Source: Propionibacterium sp.
GTDB lineage: Bacteria > Actinomycetota > Actinomycetes > Propionibacteriales > Propionibacteriaceae
Length of the DNA stretch: 39,578 nt
Assembly (NCBI GenBank): GCA_012839035.1
Contig: DUOB01000032.1
Coordinates: forward strand, 1-39,578
Direction of reading: 5' to 3'
The notes below the pieces were generated by a model. That model saw only the letters and a program-made list of their open reading frames with translations. It did no database searches and was not told the origin of the DNA. This document shows positions 7,225 to 18,191 of the stretch, piece after piece; position 1 is the stretch's first letter, and every line of letters begins with the position of its first letter. The translations under genes were made by a program, and so were the position numbers.

Positions 7225-8018
7225 CACTGCATCGTCGGCGGCGCCCCGCCGTCAGCCGGCGGCTTGGGCTGCACCGGGATGAAGGGATCGGCCTGGAGCC
7301 CCTGCCGGAAGACGGAGCCGAGGAAGCTCTGCATGGCCGGGTCGTCGTTCCAGGTTTCCCGCAGCTTGCGGGACAGCCGCCTGGCTGCGGCCTCCGCGTC
7401 CGCCGCCCTGGTGATGGCGCGGGTCACCCACACCCGCCGGGCACCGGCGGCCAGCACGTCGTCGATGGTGTCCTCGTCAATGCCGCCGCTGGCGAACCAC
7501 GGCTTGGAGCCAGGGTCTCCGGGCGGCTGGACCGTGGCGGTGAAGCGCACCAGGTCATGACCCGGGGCCTCGTACTCCGGGTGAGCCTGCGACAGATAGA
7601 CCGGGCCGATCGAGAGATAGTTGACTTCCGGATCGTGGATGGCCGCGTTGACCTGATCCTCATCGTGCGCGGACTGACCGATGAGCGCCCACTGGTGGAG
7701 CATCGGCCGGGCCACCTTGGGCGTGCCGTCGGCCTGTGACAGGTGCAGGACGTCACCGCTGAACTGCTTGGCCAGCGTGGGGGATCCGTTGACCACGACG
7801 AGGCCCTGGTAGTGGTAGGACACCGTGCGGGCCAGGTCGAGAGCGTCCAGCATCTCCTCGTCGGACGCGTCGTCCTGACGGACCTGGAGGATGTCCACGC
7901 CACCGGCGAATGCCTTGTCGACGAAGCGCGCGAAGTCGCCCGTTTCGGCGCGCAGGTCCGTGCTCAGATAGAGCCGCGCCGTCTTGAGCCGGACATCGAG
8001 TCCCATGAGTGCTGTCAC
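7224..8018 (-). CDS. ThiE-like (thiamine phosphate synthase fold) protein with eroded active-site motifs
   Basis: About 264 residues with the TIM-barrel pattern of actinobacterial ThiE: LYLSTD, GGVDILQVR, VVVN, VLHLSQAD, a GPV strand and GGID. Motifs that bind pyrimidine or thiazole phosphate are altered. The usual Q-x-R-x-K is QVRQD (45-49), NDR is NGS (77-79), and the T-x-T-K loop after GPxxP is LSQAH (142-146). Only the Asp of the GQxD motif (Asp97) remains. A C-terminal tail of about 60 residues is extra. I set the start at GTG 8018 because TAGGCT lies 7 nt upstream; ATG 8006 is the alternative. Automated annotation would call this thiE, but thiamine synthesis is doubtful. It is first in the ribonuclease/barstar operon. 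Confidence 0.7.
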   Translation of the reverse strand: MTALMGLDVRLKTARLYLSTDLRAETGDFARFVDKAFAGGVDILQVRQDDASDEEMLDALDLARTVSYHYQGLVVVNGSPTLAKQFSGDVLHLSQADGTPKVARPMLHQWALIGQSAHDEDQVNAAIHDPEVNYLSIGPVYLSQAHPEYEAPGHDLVRFTATVQPPGDPGSKPWFASGGIDEDTIDDVLAAGARRVWVTRAITRAADAEAAARRLSRKLRETWNDDPAMQSFLGSVFRQGLQADPFIPVQPKPPADGGAPPTMQ

Positions 8019-8025
8019 AGCCGTC

Positions 8026-8031
8026 AGCCTA
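8026..8031 (-). promoter_or_regulatory. -10 box of the ThiE-like/RNase/barstar operon
   Basis: TAGGCT on the minus strand, 7 nt before GTG 8018, with no Shine-Dalgarno sequence. This is the only obvious promoter for the three coupled genes. Confidence 0.45.
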
Positions 8032-8156
8032 GGACAGGCAACCGATGTCCGACACCCCGGGACGCGTTGCCGTGCACACGCCACTTTCCCTGCCTAGACT
8101 GCGTGGCAGGCTTTGCGCGAGTGCCCTACTTCCCTTACTTGTGTTCGGAGCGTGAC

Positions 8157-10151
8157 GTGACGACAACCAGCATCGGCGATCCCCTGGTCGGCGTACTGCT
8201 GGACGGTCGGTACCAGATCCTGCAGCGCCTCGCCCGCGGTGGCATGGCGACCGTCTATCGGGCCACCGACATGCGCCTCGGCCGCGTCGTGGCCGTCAAG
8301 GTGATGCACGACGGACTCGGCGAGGACGACGACTTCATCCGCAAGTTCGACCGCGAGGCCCGGCTCGCCGCCAAGCTCTCCCACCCGAACGTGGTCGCGG
8401 TCTTCGACCAGGGCCACGACGCCGGGCGGCCCTACATCGTCATGGAGCTCGTGCAGGGTTGCACTCTGCGCAACGTCATCAGCACGGACACCCCGATGGA
8501 GCCACTGCGGGCGCTCGAGCTCATCGACCTGATCCTGGCGGCCCTGTGCGCGGCCCACGAGAACGGTCTGGTGCATCGCGACATCAAGCCGGAGAACGTC
8601 CTGATCTCCGACCGCGGTCAGCTCAAGGTCGCGGACTTCGGACTGGCGAGGGCCGTCAGCGCCCACACGACTGCGACCCAGGGCGTCCTCATCGGCACCG
8701 TCTCCTATCTGCCTCCCGAGCTGGTGCTGCACGGCAAGGCGGACTCCCGGTCCGATGTCTATGCCGCCGGTGTGGTGCTGTTCGAGCTGTTGACGGGAAC
8801 GAAGCCGTATACGGGTGAGACCCCCATCCAGGTCGCCTATGCGCACGTCCACAATCAGATCCCGCCCCCCTCGACCAGGCTGGACACGCACTGGCAGGTG
8901 TCCCGCAACGGCATCCCGCCCTATCTGGATGCACTGGTGCTCTCGGCCACCCAACGTGAACCGGATCTCCGTCCGACAGATGCACGGGAGTTCCGGGCCA
9001 TGGTGCGCAGAGCGATCGATGCGCTCTCGCACGGGATCATGGACGACCCTGCCCTGACCGCCCAGTTCACGAGCCGGGCCTTCGCTGACCGGAGCGCGCA
9101 CCCCGAGGGTGTCGAGGAGAGCGGCACGGCCCAGCAGATCTCTCCGCAGTCTCCGCCCACGGTCCCTCAGCCCGTGGTCGGCGGGTCGGCGCCGGAGCCC
9201 GAGCGGCCCCGCAAACGCCGGGAGTCGCACCCCCGGGTGCGACGACCCGCCACGGCTCCCTCCCCCGTCGCGCTGCGGCGTCGGCGACTGGTCACCTTGG
9301 TGATGCTGATCGTGGTGACGGTGACCGGAGCGGGTGCGTGGTGGATGTTGGATGGCCGCTATGTGACGACCCCTACGCTCACGGGCCTGTCCCAGGCGGA
9401 TGCCGTGCGAGCTGCCGACGAGCAGGGTCTCGTGCTGGAGAGTGCTCAGGACTTCAGCGAGTCGGTCCCGGCCGGTGTGGTGATCTCCACCGAGCCGGCG
9501 GCCGGCACCGATGTCCTGCGTGGCGGGACGGTCGCGATGACCGTGTCGCGGGGTCCCGAACGGTTCGCGATGCCGCGTGTGATCGGCCTGAGCAAGGACG
9601 ATGCGGAGAAGGTGCTGGTCGAGAAGAACTTGGCGGTGGGCACGGTCAAGGAGGACTGGCACGAGGAGATCGCGGCCGGTCTGGTGTCGGAGACGTCGGC
9701 GGAGTCGGGTACGCCGATGCGCCGCGACGCGCGCATCGACCTGACTCTGTCCAAGGGCCCGCGCCCGATCCAGATCGCCAATCAGACCGGTCGTCCGGCC
9801 GCTGAGGCACAGAGCGCCCTCGAGAGCGCCGGCTTCCACGTCGTCGTGAAGACCGCACACTCAACGAGCGTCCCCGTCGGCAACGTGATCTCCCAGGATC
9901 CGGCCGGCGGGACCGGCCATCGGGGCCGGACGGTCACGATCGTGCGATCCCTGGGTCCGGCGATGGTCAAGGTGCCCGATGTCCGGGCACTGCCGGTCAA
10001 GGATGCCACCGACCAGCTCACCCGGGCCGGTTTCAAGGTGGAAACGCAGAAGAGCGAGGACTCCCTCGATATCGGCTATGTCCAGCGGACCGACCCGGAG
10101 GGTGGCCAGGAGGCTCTCCAGGGCTCAACGATCACGCTGTTCGTGATCTGA
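8157..10151 (+). CDS. pknL: membrane Ser/Thr protein kinase with four PASTA domains
   Basis: The 664-residue protein contains a Hanks-type kinase domain (about 18-285). It has ARGGMATVYRA as the glycine loop, Lys48 in AVKVM, HRDIKPEN at 140-147 (Asp142) and DFGLA from Asp160, followed by a Thr-rich activation loop. A Pro/Arg-rich juxtamembrane stretch precedes one membrane span (about 378-398). Four PASTA repeats fill the outside part (about 400-664). PASTA domains sense muropeptides or lipid II in characterised relatives. GTG 8157 is chosen because GGAG sits 6 nt upstream. Position near idsA and aroG corresponds to mycobacterial pknL, hence the symbol; the M. tuberculosis protein lacks PASTA domains while corynebacterial PknL has them. 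Confidence 0.93.
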   Translation: MTTTSIGDPLVGVLLDGRYQILQRLARGGMATVYRATDMRLGRVVAVKVMHDGLGEDDDFIRKFDREARLAAKLSHPNVVAVFDQGHDAGRPYIVMELVQGCTLRNVISTDTPMEPLRALELIDLILAALCAAHENGLVHRDIKPENVLISDRGQLKVADFGLARAVSAHTTATQGVLIGTVSYLPPELVLHGKADSRSDVYAAGVVLFELLTGTKPYTGETPIQVAYAHVHNQIPPPSTRLDTHWQVSRNGIPPYLDALVLSATQREPDLRPTDAREFRAMVRRAIDALSHGIMDDPALTAQFTSRAFADRSAHPEGVEESGTAQQISPQSPPTVPQPVVGGSAPEPERPRKRRESHPRVRRPATAPSPVALRRRRLVTLVMLIVVTVTGAGAWWMLDGRYVTTPTLTGLSQADAVRAADEQGLVLESAQDFSESVPAGVVISTEPAAGTDVLRGGTVAMTVSRGPERFAMPRVIGLSKDDAEKVLVEKNLAVGTVKEDWHEEIAAGLVSETSAESGTPMRRDARIDLTLSKGPRPIQIANQTGRPAAEAQSALESAGFHVVVKTAHSTSVPVGNVISQDPAGGTGHRGRTVTIVRSLGPAMVKVPDVRALPVKDATDQLTRAGFKVETQKSEDSLDIGYVQRTDPEGGQEALQGSTITLFVI

Positions 10152-10161
10152 CCGCTGGAGT

Positions 10162-10260
10162 GCGCCGACGAGCCACCACGATCGGCATCCAGATGGCCGG
10201 ACGCCCCGCAAAACCCCCAGTCGCGCCGGCCCGGCCCGATCCAGATGCCAATTGTGGCGT
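10162..10260. repeat. intergenic dispersed repeat: inverted pair of copies
   Basis: A full copy on the minus strand (about 10162-10220: GGGGGTTTTGCG then ATCTGGATGCCGATC and GTGGT) faces a half copy on the plus strand (about 10238-10260: GATCCAGATGCCAATTGTGG). The arms 10176-10189 and 10244-10257 are complementary at 12 of 14 positions with a 54-nt loop. The element occupies the 129-bp gap between two converging genes and resembles the repeats at 3321-3471. Confidence 0.6.
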
Positions 10261-10280
10261 GGCAGTCGCTGAACCAGCGA

Positions 10281-10919
10281 CTACACCGCGTGAGCCTTTC
10301 CGTCCCGATAGTCGTGGAGGCGGGTTTCGGTCATGTCGTTGATGCGATTGACGATGAGGTTCCAGCCGCGATCGTTGATGAGGCCGTCGTGGATGGGGAA
10401 TCCCATGGGGGCACCGACGGTGCGGGTGAAGTCGATGTGTTCCTTCATCGCCGCCCAGGGGCCCATGGCGGGGAGGGCGAGAACGTCGATGCCGGGCGGG
10501 CAGGCGGCGAGTGAGTCGCCGGGATGGAAGAGTGTGGGGTGGCCTTCGGCAGAGACGACGACGCCGACGTTGCCGATCATGGGGATGTCGCGGTGGATGA
10601 CGGCGTGCTCTCCCCCGACCGTGTGGAGCAGCACGGGTCCGACGCGGACGCTGGTTTCGGCGGGGATGCGTTGGGCGGTCGGGAGGTCGACCACGGTGGG
10701 CACGCCGGGTTCCACGAGCACCCGCGCATCCGGGTTGGCGGCCACGAGCGCGGGGACGTGTTGCGGGTCCACGTGGTCGGGGTGCAGGTGGGTGATGACG
10801 ATGGCGTCGAGTTCGGTCAGTCCGTGCCAGTCCTCCGAGAAGTTGCCCGGGTCGAGCAGGATTCGCACTCCATCGACGTCGAGCAGCACGGTCGAATGGC
10901 CCAGATGTGTGATCTCCAT
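10281..10919 (-). CDS. metallo-beta-lactamase-fold hydrolase (UlaG-like)
   Basis: The 212-residue protein begins with MEITHLGHSTVLL and LLDPG, typical of the UlaG-like branch. The metal site THLHPDH is at 43-49 (His44, His46, Asp48, His49), with a later HPGDS supplying further ligands. It may hydrolyse a phosphorylated lactone or another small ester; the substrate cannot be predicted. A TAGCGT box 7 nt before the ATG indicates a leaderless transcript. It lies 15 bp downstream of the threonine aldolase gene on the same strand but has its own -10 box. Confidence 0.82.
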   Translation of the reverse strand: MEITHLGHSTVLLDVDGVRILLDPGNFSEDWHGLTELDAIVITHLHPDHVDPQHVPALVAANPDARVLVEPGVPTVVDLPTAQRIPAETSVRVGPVLLHTVGGEHAVIHRDIPMIGNVGVVVSAEGHPTLFHPGDSLAACPPGIDVLALPAMGPWAAMKEHIDFTRTVGAPMGFPIHDGLINDRGWNLIVNRINDMTETRLHDYRDGKAHAV

Positions 10920-10926
10920 AACATCA

Positions 10927-10932
10927 ACGCTA
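10927..10932 (-). promoter_or_regulatory. -10 box for the UlaG-like hydrolase
   Basis: TAGCGT on the minus strand followed by 7 nt and ATG 10919. No ribosome-binding site lies between. Confidence 0.4.
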
Positions 10933-10934
10933 GC

Positions 10935-11966
10935 TCAGGTGGTGCGGCTGAGCAGCGTACCCACCACGATTCCTGCTGCCCGGGCCTCCTCGACGGTGAC
11001 GTCGAGGTGGGTGACGGCGCGGATCATGCGGGCGCCGAGGGCGGAGACGGCGACGTCGGCGTCGCGCGCTCGCGCCGCGATGTCGGCGGCCGGGTGGTCC
11101 CCCGTGTCGAGGACCACGATGTTCGTTTCGACGGTGGCGGGGTCGATGGCCGAGGGCGCCCGGTCGGCGACGGCGTACGCGAAGGCGCGCGCAGCCGCGT
11201 GGTCATCGGCGAGTCGGTCGATGTGGTGGTCGATCGCGTACGCTGCCGCCGCCGCGAGTACGCCGGCCTGGCGCCAGCCGGCGCCCAGTCGCTTGCGCAG
11301 GACCCGGGCGGTCGTGATGCGTTCCCGGGAGGCGACGAGCATGGAACCGACAGGTGCCCCGAGGCCCTTGGAGAAGCAGACGGAGACGGTGTCGAAGAGA
11401 CGCCCGTAGTCGACCAGACCGACCCCGGTGGCGACGTGTGCATTCCACAGCCGGGCGCCGTCGAGGTGGAGCCCGACGCCGGCGCCGCGACACAGGTCGT
11501 GCACGGCGCGGAGATGGTCGTGCGGCTGAATGGTGCCACCCCCGAAGTTGTGGGTGTTCTCGAGGGCGACGGCGGCGGTCGACACCAGATACGGCCCTGC
11601 CGCCGGCTCGAGGAGTTCCTCGATCGCTGCCACGTCGGCGACCCCGCGGGCGGACGTCCAGGTCCGCATCGTCACCCCGGACACCGCACCATGGGCACCC
11701 AGTTCGGCGCGGGCGATGTGCGCTCGGGCGTCGCAGAGGACCTCCTGGCCTGGCTCGACCAGCAGGCGTACCCCGAGCAGATTGGCCAGGGACCCGGACA
11801 CACAGAAAAGACCCGCTTCGTGACCGAGCAGGTCGGCGACGCGCTCCTCGAGGGCCAGCACGCTGGGGTCCTCGGCGTACACATCGTCACCCACCTCCGC
11901 GTCCGCCATCGCGGCGCGCATCCCGGGGGTGGGCTTGGTCAGGGTGTCACTGCGGAGGTCGATCAC
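10935..11966 (-). CDS. ltaE: low-specificity L-threonine aldolase
   Basis: A PLP enzyme of fold type I that cleaves L-threonine or allo-threonine to glycine and acetaldehyde. The 343-residue protein starts [12 protein letters not shown], the family hallmark. It has GDDVYAEDP and the PLP lysine Lys200 in [12 protein letters not shown], with [10 protein letters not shown] upstream carrying the aspartate that contacts the PLP ring nitrogen. The start is GTG 11966, with a TATCGT box 6 nt before it. It is divergent from aconitase. It supplies glycine and could feed acetaldehyde to central metabolism. Confidence 0.92.
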   Translation of the reverse strand: MIDLRSDTLTKPTPGMRAAMADAEVGDDVYAEDPSVLALEERVADLLGHEAGLFCVSGSLANLLGVRLLVEPGQEVLCDARAHIARAELGAHGAVSGVTMRTWTSARGVADVAAIEELLEPAAGPYLVSTAAVALENTHNFGGGTIQPHDHLRAVHDLCRGAGVGLHLDGARLWNAHVATGVGLVDYGRLFDTVSVCFSKGLGAPVGSMLVASRERITTARVLRKRLGAGWRQAGVLAAAAAYAIDHHIDRLADDHAAARAFAYAVADRAPSAIDPATVETNIVVLDTGDHPAADIAARARDADVAVSALGARMIRAVTHLDVTVEEARAAGIVVGTLLSRTT

Positions 11967-11972
11967 GGCGCC

Positions 11973-11978
11973 ACGATA
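11973..11978 (-). promoter_or_regulatory. -10 box for leaderless ltaE transcript
   Basis: TATCGT on the minus strand, 6 nt before GTG 11966, with no Shine-Dalgarno sequence. Confidence 0.45.
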
Positions 11979-12127
11979 CGGCTCCCGGCGCTTCTCTCCA
12001 CGACGGTGCTCGCCGTGGGAAACGGGGCGTGAGGCACGATGGAGACAGAGCGGCGCGTCCGGGCGAGGTCCGCTGCGAAAGGTGGCCAGTCGCCGGACGC
12101 TGCCAGTTCAGGCATGCATCGCAGGTC

Positions 12128-12146
12128 CTGATGTCAGACACATCAG
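12128..12146. promoter_or_regulatory. candidate operator upstream of aconitase
   Basis: A perfect 7-5-7 palindrome, CTGATGT-CAGAC-ACATCAG, ends 18 bp before the acnA start and just before the AAAGGA ribosome-binding site. It could bind a dimeric repressor. Corynebacterium controls acn with the TetR-type repressor AcnR, but this sequence is not the AcnR site as I remember it. A short mRNA hairpin near the ribosome-binding site is the other reading. Confidence 0.45.
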
Positions 12147-12164
12147 CTGAGCAAAGGACGACAC

Positions 12165-14984
<2,820 letters not shown>

Positions 14985-14988
14985 CCGC

Positions 14989-16371
14989 TCACAGATCGAC
15001 CGGGACGAACTCCTGGATCGGGTTCGGGCGCTTGATGCTGCCGTCGGTCAAGCGCTCGGCCACCGTGAAGGCCAGCTCCAGCGACTGGCTGCGGTTGAGC
15101 CGCGGGTCGCAGACGCTCTCATAACGGTTCTCGAGATCCGCCTCGTTCAGCTCGCCGATGCCACCGACACACTCGGTGACGTCGTCACCGGTGAGCTCGA
15201 TGTGTACGCCACCGGGCCACGAGTCCATCTCGTCGTGCACGTCGAACCAGCCGTTGAGCTCATCAACGATCTGGTCGAACGCGCGCGTCTTGAAGCCGTT
15301 GGACGTCGAGAACGTATTGCCGTGCATCGGGTCGCAGACCCACACCGGCGAACGCCCGGCGTTGTGCAGGGTCTCGATGATCGGCGGCAGCGCGTCACGG
15401 ACCCGGTCCGCACCCATGCGGGTGATGAACGTCAGGCGACCGGGTTCGTTGTCCGGGTCCAGCCGTTCAGCCATGGCGAGGGCATCCGCACCGGTGACCT
15501 TCGGGCCCAGCTTGACGCCGATCGGGTTGCGGACGTGACGCAGGAGCTCGACATGAGCACCGTCCAACTGCCGCGTACGCTCCCCGATCCAGATGAAGTG
15601 ACCGGAGGTGTTGTAGGGCAGCTGCGACCGCGAGTCGATGCGGGTCAGCGCGTGCTCGTATTCGAGGAGCAGCGCCTCGTGCGAGGCATAGAAGTCCACG
15701 GTCCGCATGTGGTCGTCCGGGATGCCGCACGCAACCATGAAGGCCATCGCGCGCTCGATCTCGGCGGTGACTGCCTCATAGCGGGCCACTGCACCGGAGT
15801 TGCGCACGAAATTGGAGTTCCAGTGGTGGATCGTGCGCAGGTCGGCGAAACCACCGGTGACGAAAGCCCGCGTCAGGTTCAGGGTGGCGGCGGAGGCGTT
15901 GTAGACCCGCAGGAGGCGTTCGGGGTCCGGGACCCGGGACTCGGGAGTGAAGTCGAAGCCGTTCACCGCGTCACCGCGGAAGCTCGGCAGGGAGATCCCA
16001 CCACGGGTTTCGCTGCCCGAGGAGCGCGGCTTCGCATATTGTCCGGCGATCCGGCCGACCTTGACGACGGGCACCTGGGCGGCGTACGTCATCACGACCG
16101 ACATGGCCAGGAGCACCTGCAGCTTGTTCTTGACGTTCTGGGCCGTCACGCCGGCAAACGTCTCGGCGCAGTCGCCGCCCTGCAGGAGGAAGGCCTCACC
16201 GCGCGCGACCGAGGCAAGTTTGGTGCGCAGATCATCGCACTCACCGGCGAACACCAACGGGGGACGAGTGGAAAGCTCACGACTGACGTCCGCAACGGCG
16301 GCCGGGTCAGGATAATCCGGCTGCTGCTGCGGGTTCAGTGCGTGCAACTGCTCCAGGCTGGGGAAAGACAC
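14989..16371 (-). CDS. aroG: class II 3-deoxy-7-phosphoheptulonate (DAHP) synthase
   Basis: First step of the shikimate pathway: condenses phosphoenolpyruvate and erythrose 4-phosphate. The plant-like class II motifs are clear: EAFLLQGGDCAETF, KVGRIAGQYAKPRS, FNFVRNSG-type HWNSNFVRNSG, GKxGP-type GVKLGPKV, and WVCDPMHGNT. About 460 residues. I choose GTG 16371 because TATCCT lies 7 nt before it (leaderless geometry); a TTG at 16398 would add nine residues that do not look like the family. The N-terminal arm is shorter than in M. tuberculosis AroG, where that region contributes to allosteric assembly, so regulation may differ. Confidence 0.95.
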   Translation of the reverse strand: MSFPSLEQLHALNPQQQPDYPDPAAVADVSRELSTRPPLVFAGECDDLRTKLASVARGEAFLLQGGDCAETFAGVTAQNVKNKLQVLLAMSVVMTYAAQVPVVKVGRIAGQYAKPRSSGSETRGGISLPSFRGDAVNGFDFTPESRVPDPERLLRVYNASAATLNLTRAFVTGGFADLRTIHHWNSNFVRNSGAVARYEAVTAEIERAMAFMVACGIPDDHMRTVDFYASHEALLLEYEHALTRIDSRSQLPYNTSGHFIWIGERTRQLDGAHVELLRHVRNPIGVKLGPKVTGADALAMAERLDPDNEPGRLTFITRMGADRVRDALPPIIETLHNAGRSPVWVCDPMHGNTFSTSNGFKTRAFDQIVDELNGWFDVHDEMDSWPGGVHIELTGDDVTECVGGIGELNEADLENRYESVCDPRLNRSQSLELAFTVAERLTDGSIKRPNPIQEFVPVDL

Positions 16372-16378
16372 GTGGAGA

Positions 16379-16384
16379 AGGATA
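16379..16384 (-). promoter_or_regulatory. -10 box for leaderless aroG transcript
   Basis: TATCCT on the minus strand, 7 nt before GTG 16371. The interval has no ribosome-binding site. Confidence 0.45.
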
Positions 16385-16510
16385 GGCCGTGTGGTCAAGC
16401 CCGGGCGGAAAGGCCAGAGGTCGGACCTGCCGCCCGACTCCGCGGTCTGACCGCACCGTGCCGAACGTCCCGCGCCCGCCGCAGCTCCATCCGGAGGCCC
16501 GCGTCGGGGC

Positions 16511-16560
16511 GGTCAGGCGGGTCCGGGCCGGTCAGGCGGGTCCGGGGCGGTCAGGCGGGT
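16511..16560. repeat. 19-bp tandem repeat spanning the stop of the second plsC
   Basis: Units at 16511-16529 and 16530-16548 (GGTCAGGCGGGTCCGGGSC) are followed by a 12-bp partial unit at 16549-16560. The partial unit contains the stop codon and last Pro-Ala codons of the acyltransferase gene, so the gene's 3' tip is repeated twice downstream. Confidence 0.85.
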
Positions 16561-17312
16561 GGTGACTCCTTGGCCTTCTCCCGGGCCACGGTCGCATACT
16601 CGTCGACATACTCCTGCCCGGAGAGCTCCATGATCGCGTACATCACCTCATCGGTGATCGATCGCAGGATGAACCGGTCCTCGCTCACCTCGACATAGCG
16701 ACTGAAATCGAGGGGTCTGCCGAACCGGACGATCGGGGTCACGACCTTGCCGAAGTGCTTGTCGCGCGGGGCGATCAGGTCGGTGTTGATCACCGCCGTC
16801 GGGACGACGGGCACCTCCGCCTCCAGCGCCAGCCGCGCCACCCCGGTGCGGCCCTTGTAGAGCCGTCCGTCGTGACTGCGCGTCCCCTCGGGGAAGATGC
16901 CGAAGAGTTCGCCTCGTTTGAGTACGCGAAGTCCCGCTCGGAGCGCTCCCCGCGATGCCTCGCCCCCGGAACGGTCGATCGGGACCTGGCCGGTGCCGGC
17001 GAAGAACTTGCGTTGCAGGAGTCCCTTGATGCCGGAGCCGTTGAAATAGTCCGACTTGGCGACATAGGTGATGCGCCGACGCAGAGCGAGTGGGGTGAAC
17101 AACCAGTCGGCGATCGACAGATGGTTGCTGGCAATGATGGCCGGGCCCTCTTCGGGCACGTTGGTGGCACCCTCGACAACCGGCCGGAAGACTCGCTTGA
17201 TACCGGGTCCGAGGAGGATGTTCTTGAACACCCAATAGGTGCCCCCGCCCGAGCCATCCCCATCGCGGCTCTCCGCGGTGGCCACGTCCTGGCGAGGGCG
17301 GCGCTTGCTCAC
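16551..17312 (-). CDS. plsC: 1-acyl-sn-glycerol-3-phosphate acyltransferase paralogue
   Basis: A PlsC-type acyltransferase of about 253 residues, acting at the membrane in phospholipid synthesis. It has the NHxxxxD catalytic motif (NHLSIAD, His64 and Asp69) and the acceptor motifs FPEGTRS and VPVVPTAV. A 25-residue Arg/Gly-rich N-terminal tail precedes the first hydrophobic helix (TYWVFKNILLGPG). The GTG start overlaps the upstream plsC stop by 4 bp (GTGA), so the two paralogues are translationally coupled. Substrate specificity of each is unknown; the pair may handle different acyl chains or lysolipids. Confidence 0.9.
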   Translation of the reverse strand: MSKRRPRQDVATAESRDGDGSGGGTYWVFKNILLGPGIKRVFRPVVEGATNVPEEGPAIIASNHLSIADWLFTPLALRRRITYVAKSDYFNGSGIKGLLQRKFFAGTGQVPIDRSGGEASRGALRAGLRVLKRGELFGIFPEGTRSHDGRLYKGRTGVARLALEAEVPVVPTAVINTDLIAPRDKHFGKVVTPIVRFGRPLDFSRYVEVSEDRFILRSITDEVMYAIMELSGQEYVDEYATVAREKAKESPPA

Positions 17313-18112
17313 GGACGCTCCGTTGCGTCCGGGCCCGCTGTGGTCTCCTCCGCCTGCGCGGTCAGTTCTGCGGTGGTCGGCGGCACGCGGTTGCCGTGAC
17401 CGGGACGGACCATGACCTTCTCCTCGATATTCCGGCCCTCGAGAGCGCCGGACTTGATCGACGTGGCATAGACGTCCACATATTCCTGACCGGTGAGCTC
17501 CTGCACCGCAGCCATGATCTCGTCGGTCACCCACCGCAGCACCTCACGGTTGTTGGGCTGGTCGAAGTATTGGCTGAAGTCGAGCGGCTTGCCGATCCGG
17601 ATCCCGGGACGACGCATGAAGGGAATCCCGAACCAGCCCTTGACGAACTGGGTGCTGACCGTGCCGACCGGCAGCACGGGCACCTGGTGGCCGAGGACGA
17701 GCCGCGCAACGCCGGTCTTGCCCTTGTAGAGCCGGCCGTCCGGGGACCGGGTGCCCTCGGCATAGATGCCGACGATCTCCCCCGAGCGCAGAATGTCGCC
17801 GACATGGTCGACCGAACTCGCCGAGGCCCGCCCCCCCGAACGGTCCATCGGCAGCATCCCGACCTTGCGCAGGAACCACGACACCACCTTGCCGCCGAAG
17901 GACGTGCCCCGGAACAGCTCTGCCTTGGCGGGGAACGTGATCTTGCGCTCCACGATGGCCGGGAGGATCACGGTGTCGCCATAGGACAGGTGGTTGCTGA
18001 CCAGAACGGCAGCACCCTTCGCGGGAATGTTCTCGGCACCCTCGAGCCACGGCCGGCAGACCGCCTTCAGAACGGGCGCGAACAAGAACCATTTGAATAA
18101 CCAGTAGTACAC
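17309..18112 (-). CDS. plsC: 1-acyl-sn-glycerol-3-phosphate acyltransferase
   Basis: A 267-residue PlsC-family enzyme. An N-terminal hydrophobic helix (YYWLFKWFLFAPVLKAV) is followed by the catalytic NHLSYGD (His41, Asp46), FRGTSFGG, EGTRSPDG and VPVLPVG. The C-terminal 30 residues are hydrophilic and likely cytoplasmic. It corresponds by neighbourhood to the acyltransferase near aroG in mycobacteria. Start is GTG 18112 with TAGGGT 6 nt upstream. It is first in a two-gene operon with the plsC paralogue. Confidence 0.92.
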   Translation of the reverse strand: MYYWLFKWFLFAPVLKAVCRPWLEGAENIPAKGAAVLVSNHLSYGDTVILPAIVERKITFPAKAELFRGTSFGGKVVSWFLRKVGMLPMDRSGGRASASSVDHVGDILRSGEIVGIYAEGTRSPDGRLYKGKTGVARLVLGHQVPVLPVGTVSTQFVKGWFGIPFMRRPGIRIGKPLDFSQYFDQPNNREVLRWVTDEIMAAVQELTGQEYVDVYATSIKSGALEGRNIEEKVMVRPGHGNRVPPTTAELTAQAEETTAGPDATERP

Positions 18113-18118
18113 AAGCGA

Positions 18119-18124
18119 ACCCTA
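18119..18124 (-). promoter_or_regulatory. -10 box for the plsC pair
   Basis: TAGGGT on the minus strand, exactly 6 nt before GTG 18112, with no Shine-Dalgarno sequence. The box is the same hexamer proposed for metF. Confidence 0.5.
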
Positions 18125-18178
18125 AGCCACGAGCTCCCCCGCGGGATAGCCGTCACCGGTCACTCACAACAGGCCGGG

Positions 18179-18184
18179 TAGCAT
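18179..18184 (+). promoter_or_regulatory. -10 box for the alpha/beta hydrolase gene
   Basis: TAGCAT, 7 nt before GTG 18192. If this box is real the GTG, not ATG 18183 (which overlaps the box), is the start codon. Confidence 0.4.
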
Positions 18185-18191
18185 GGGCGCC

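Noticed and set aside
7224..8018. Straight call as thiamine phosphate synthase (thiE)
   Set aside because: The fold matches, but the pyrophosphate- and thiazole-binding motifs are replaced, so I call it ThiE-like only.
8094..9860. 588-codon minus-strand open frame opposite the PASTA kinase
   Set aside because: Shadow of the kinase gene; no motif, no ribosome-binding site.
10524..12032. 502-codon plus-strand open frame
   Set aside because: Antisense to the UlaG-like and threonine aldolase genes; its sequence is a low-complexity Gly/Asp/Val string without a fold signature.
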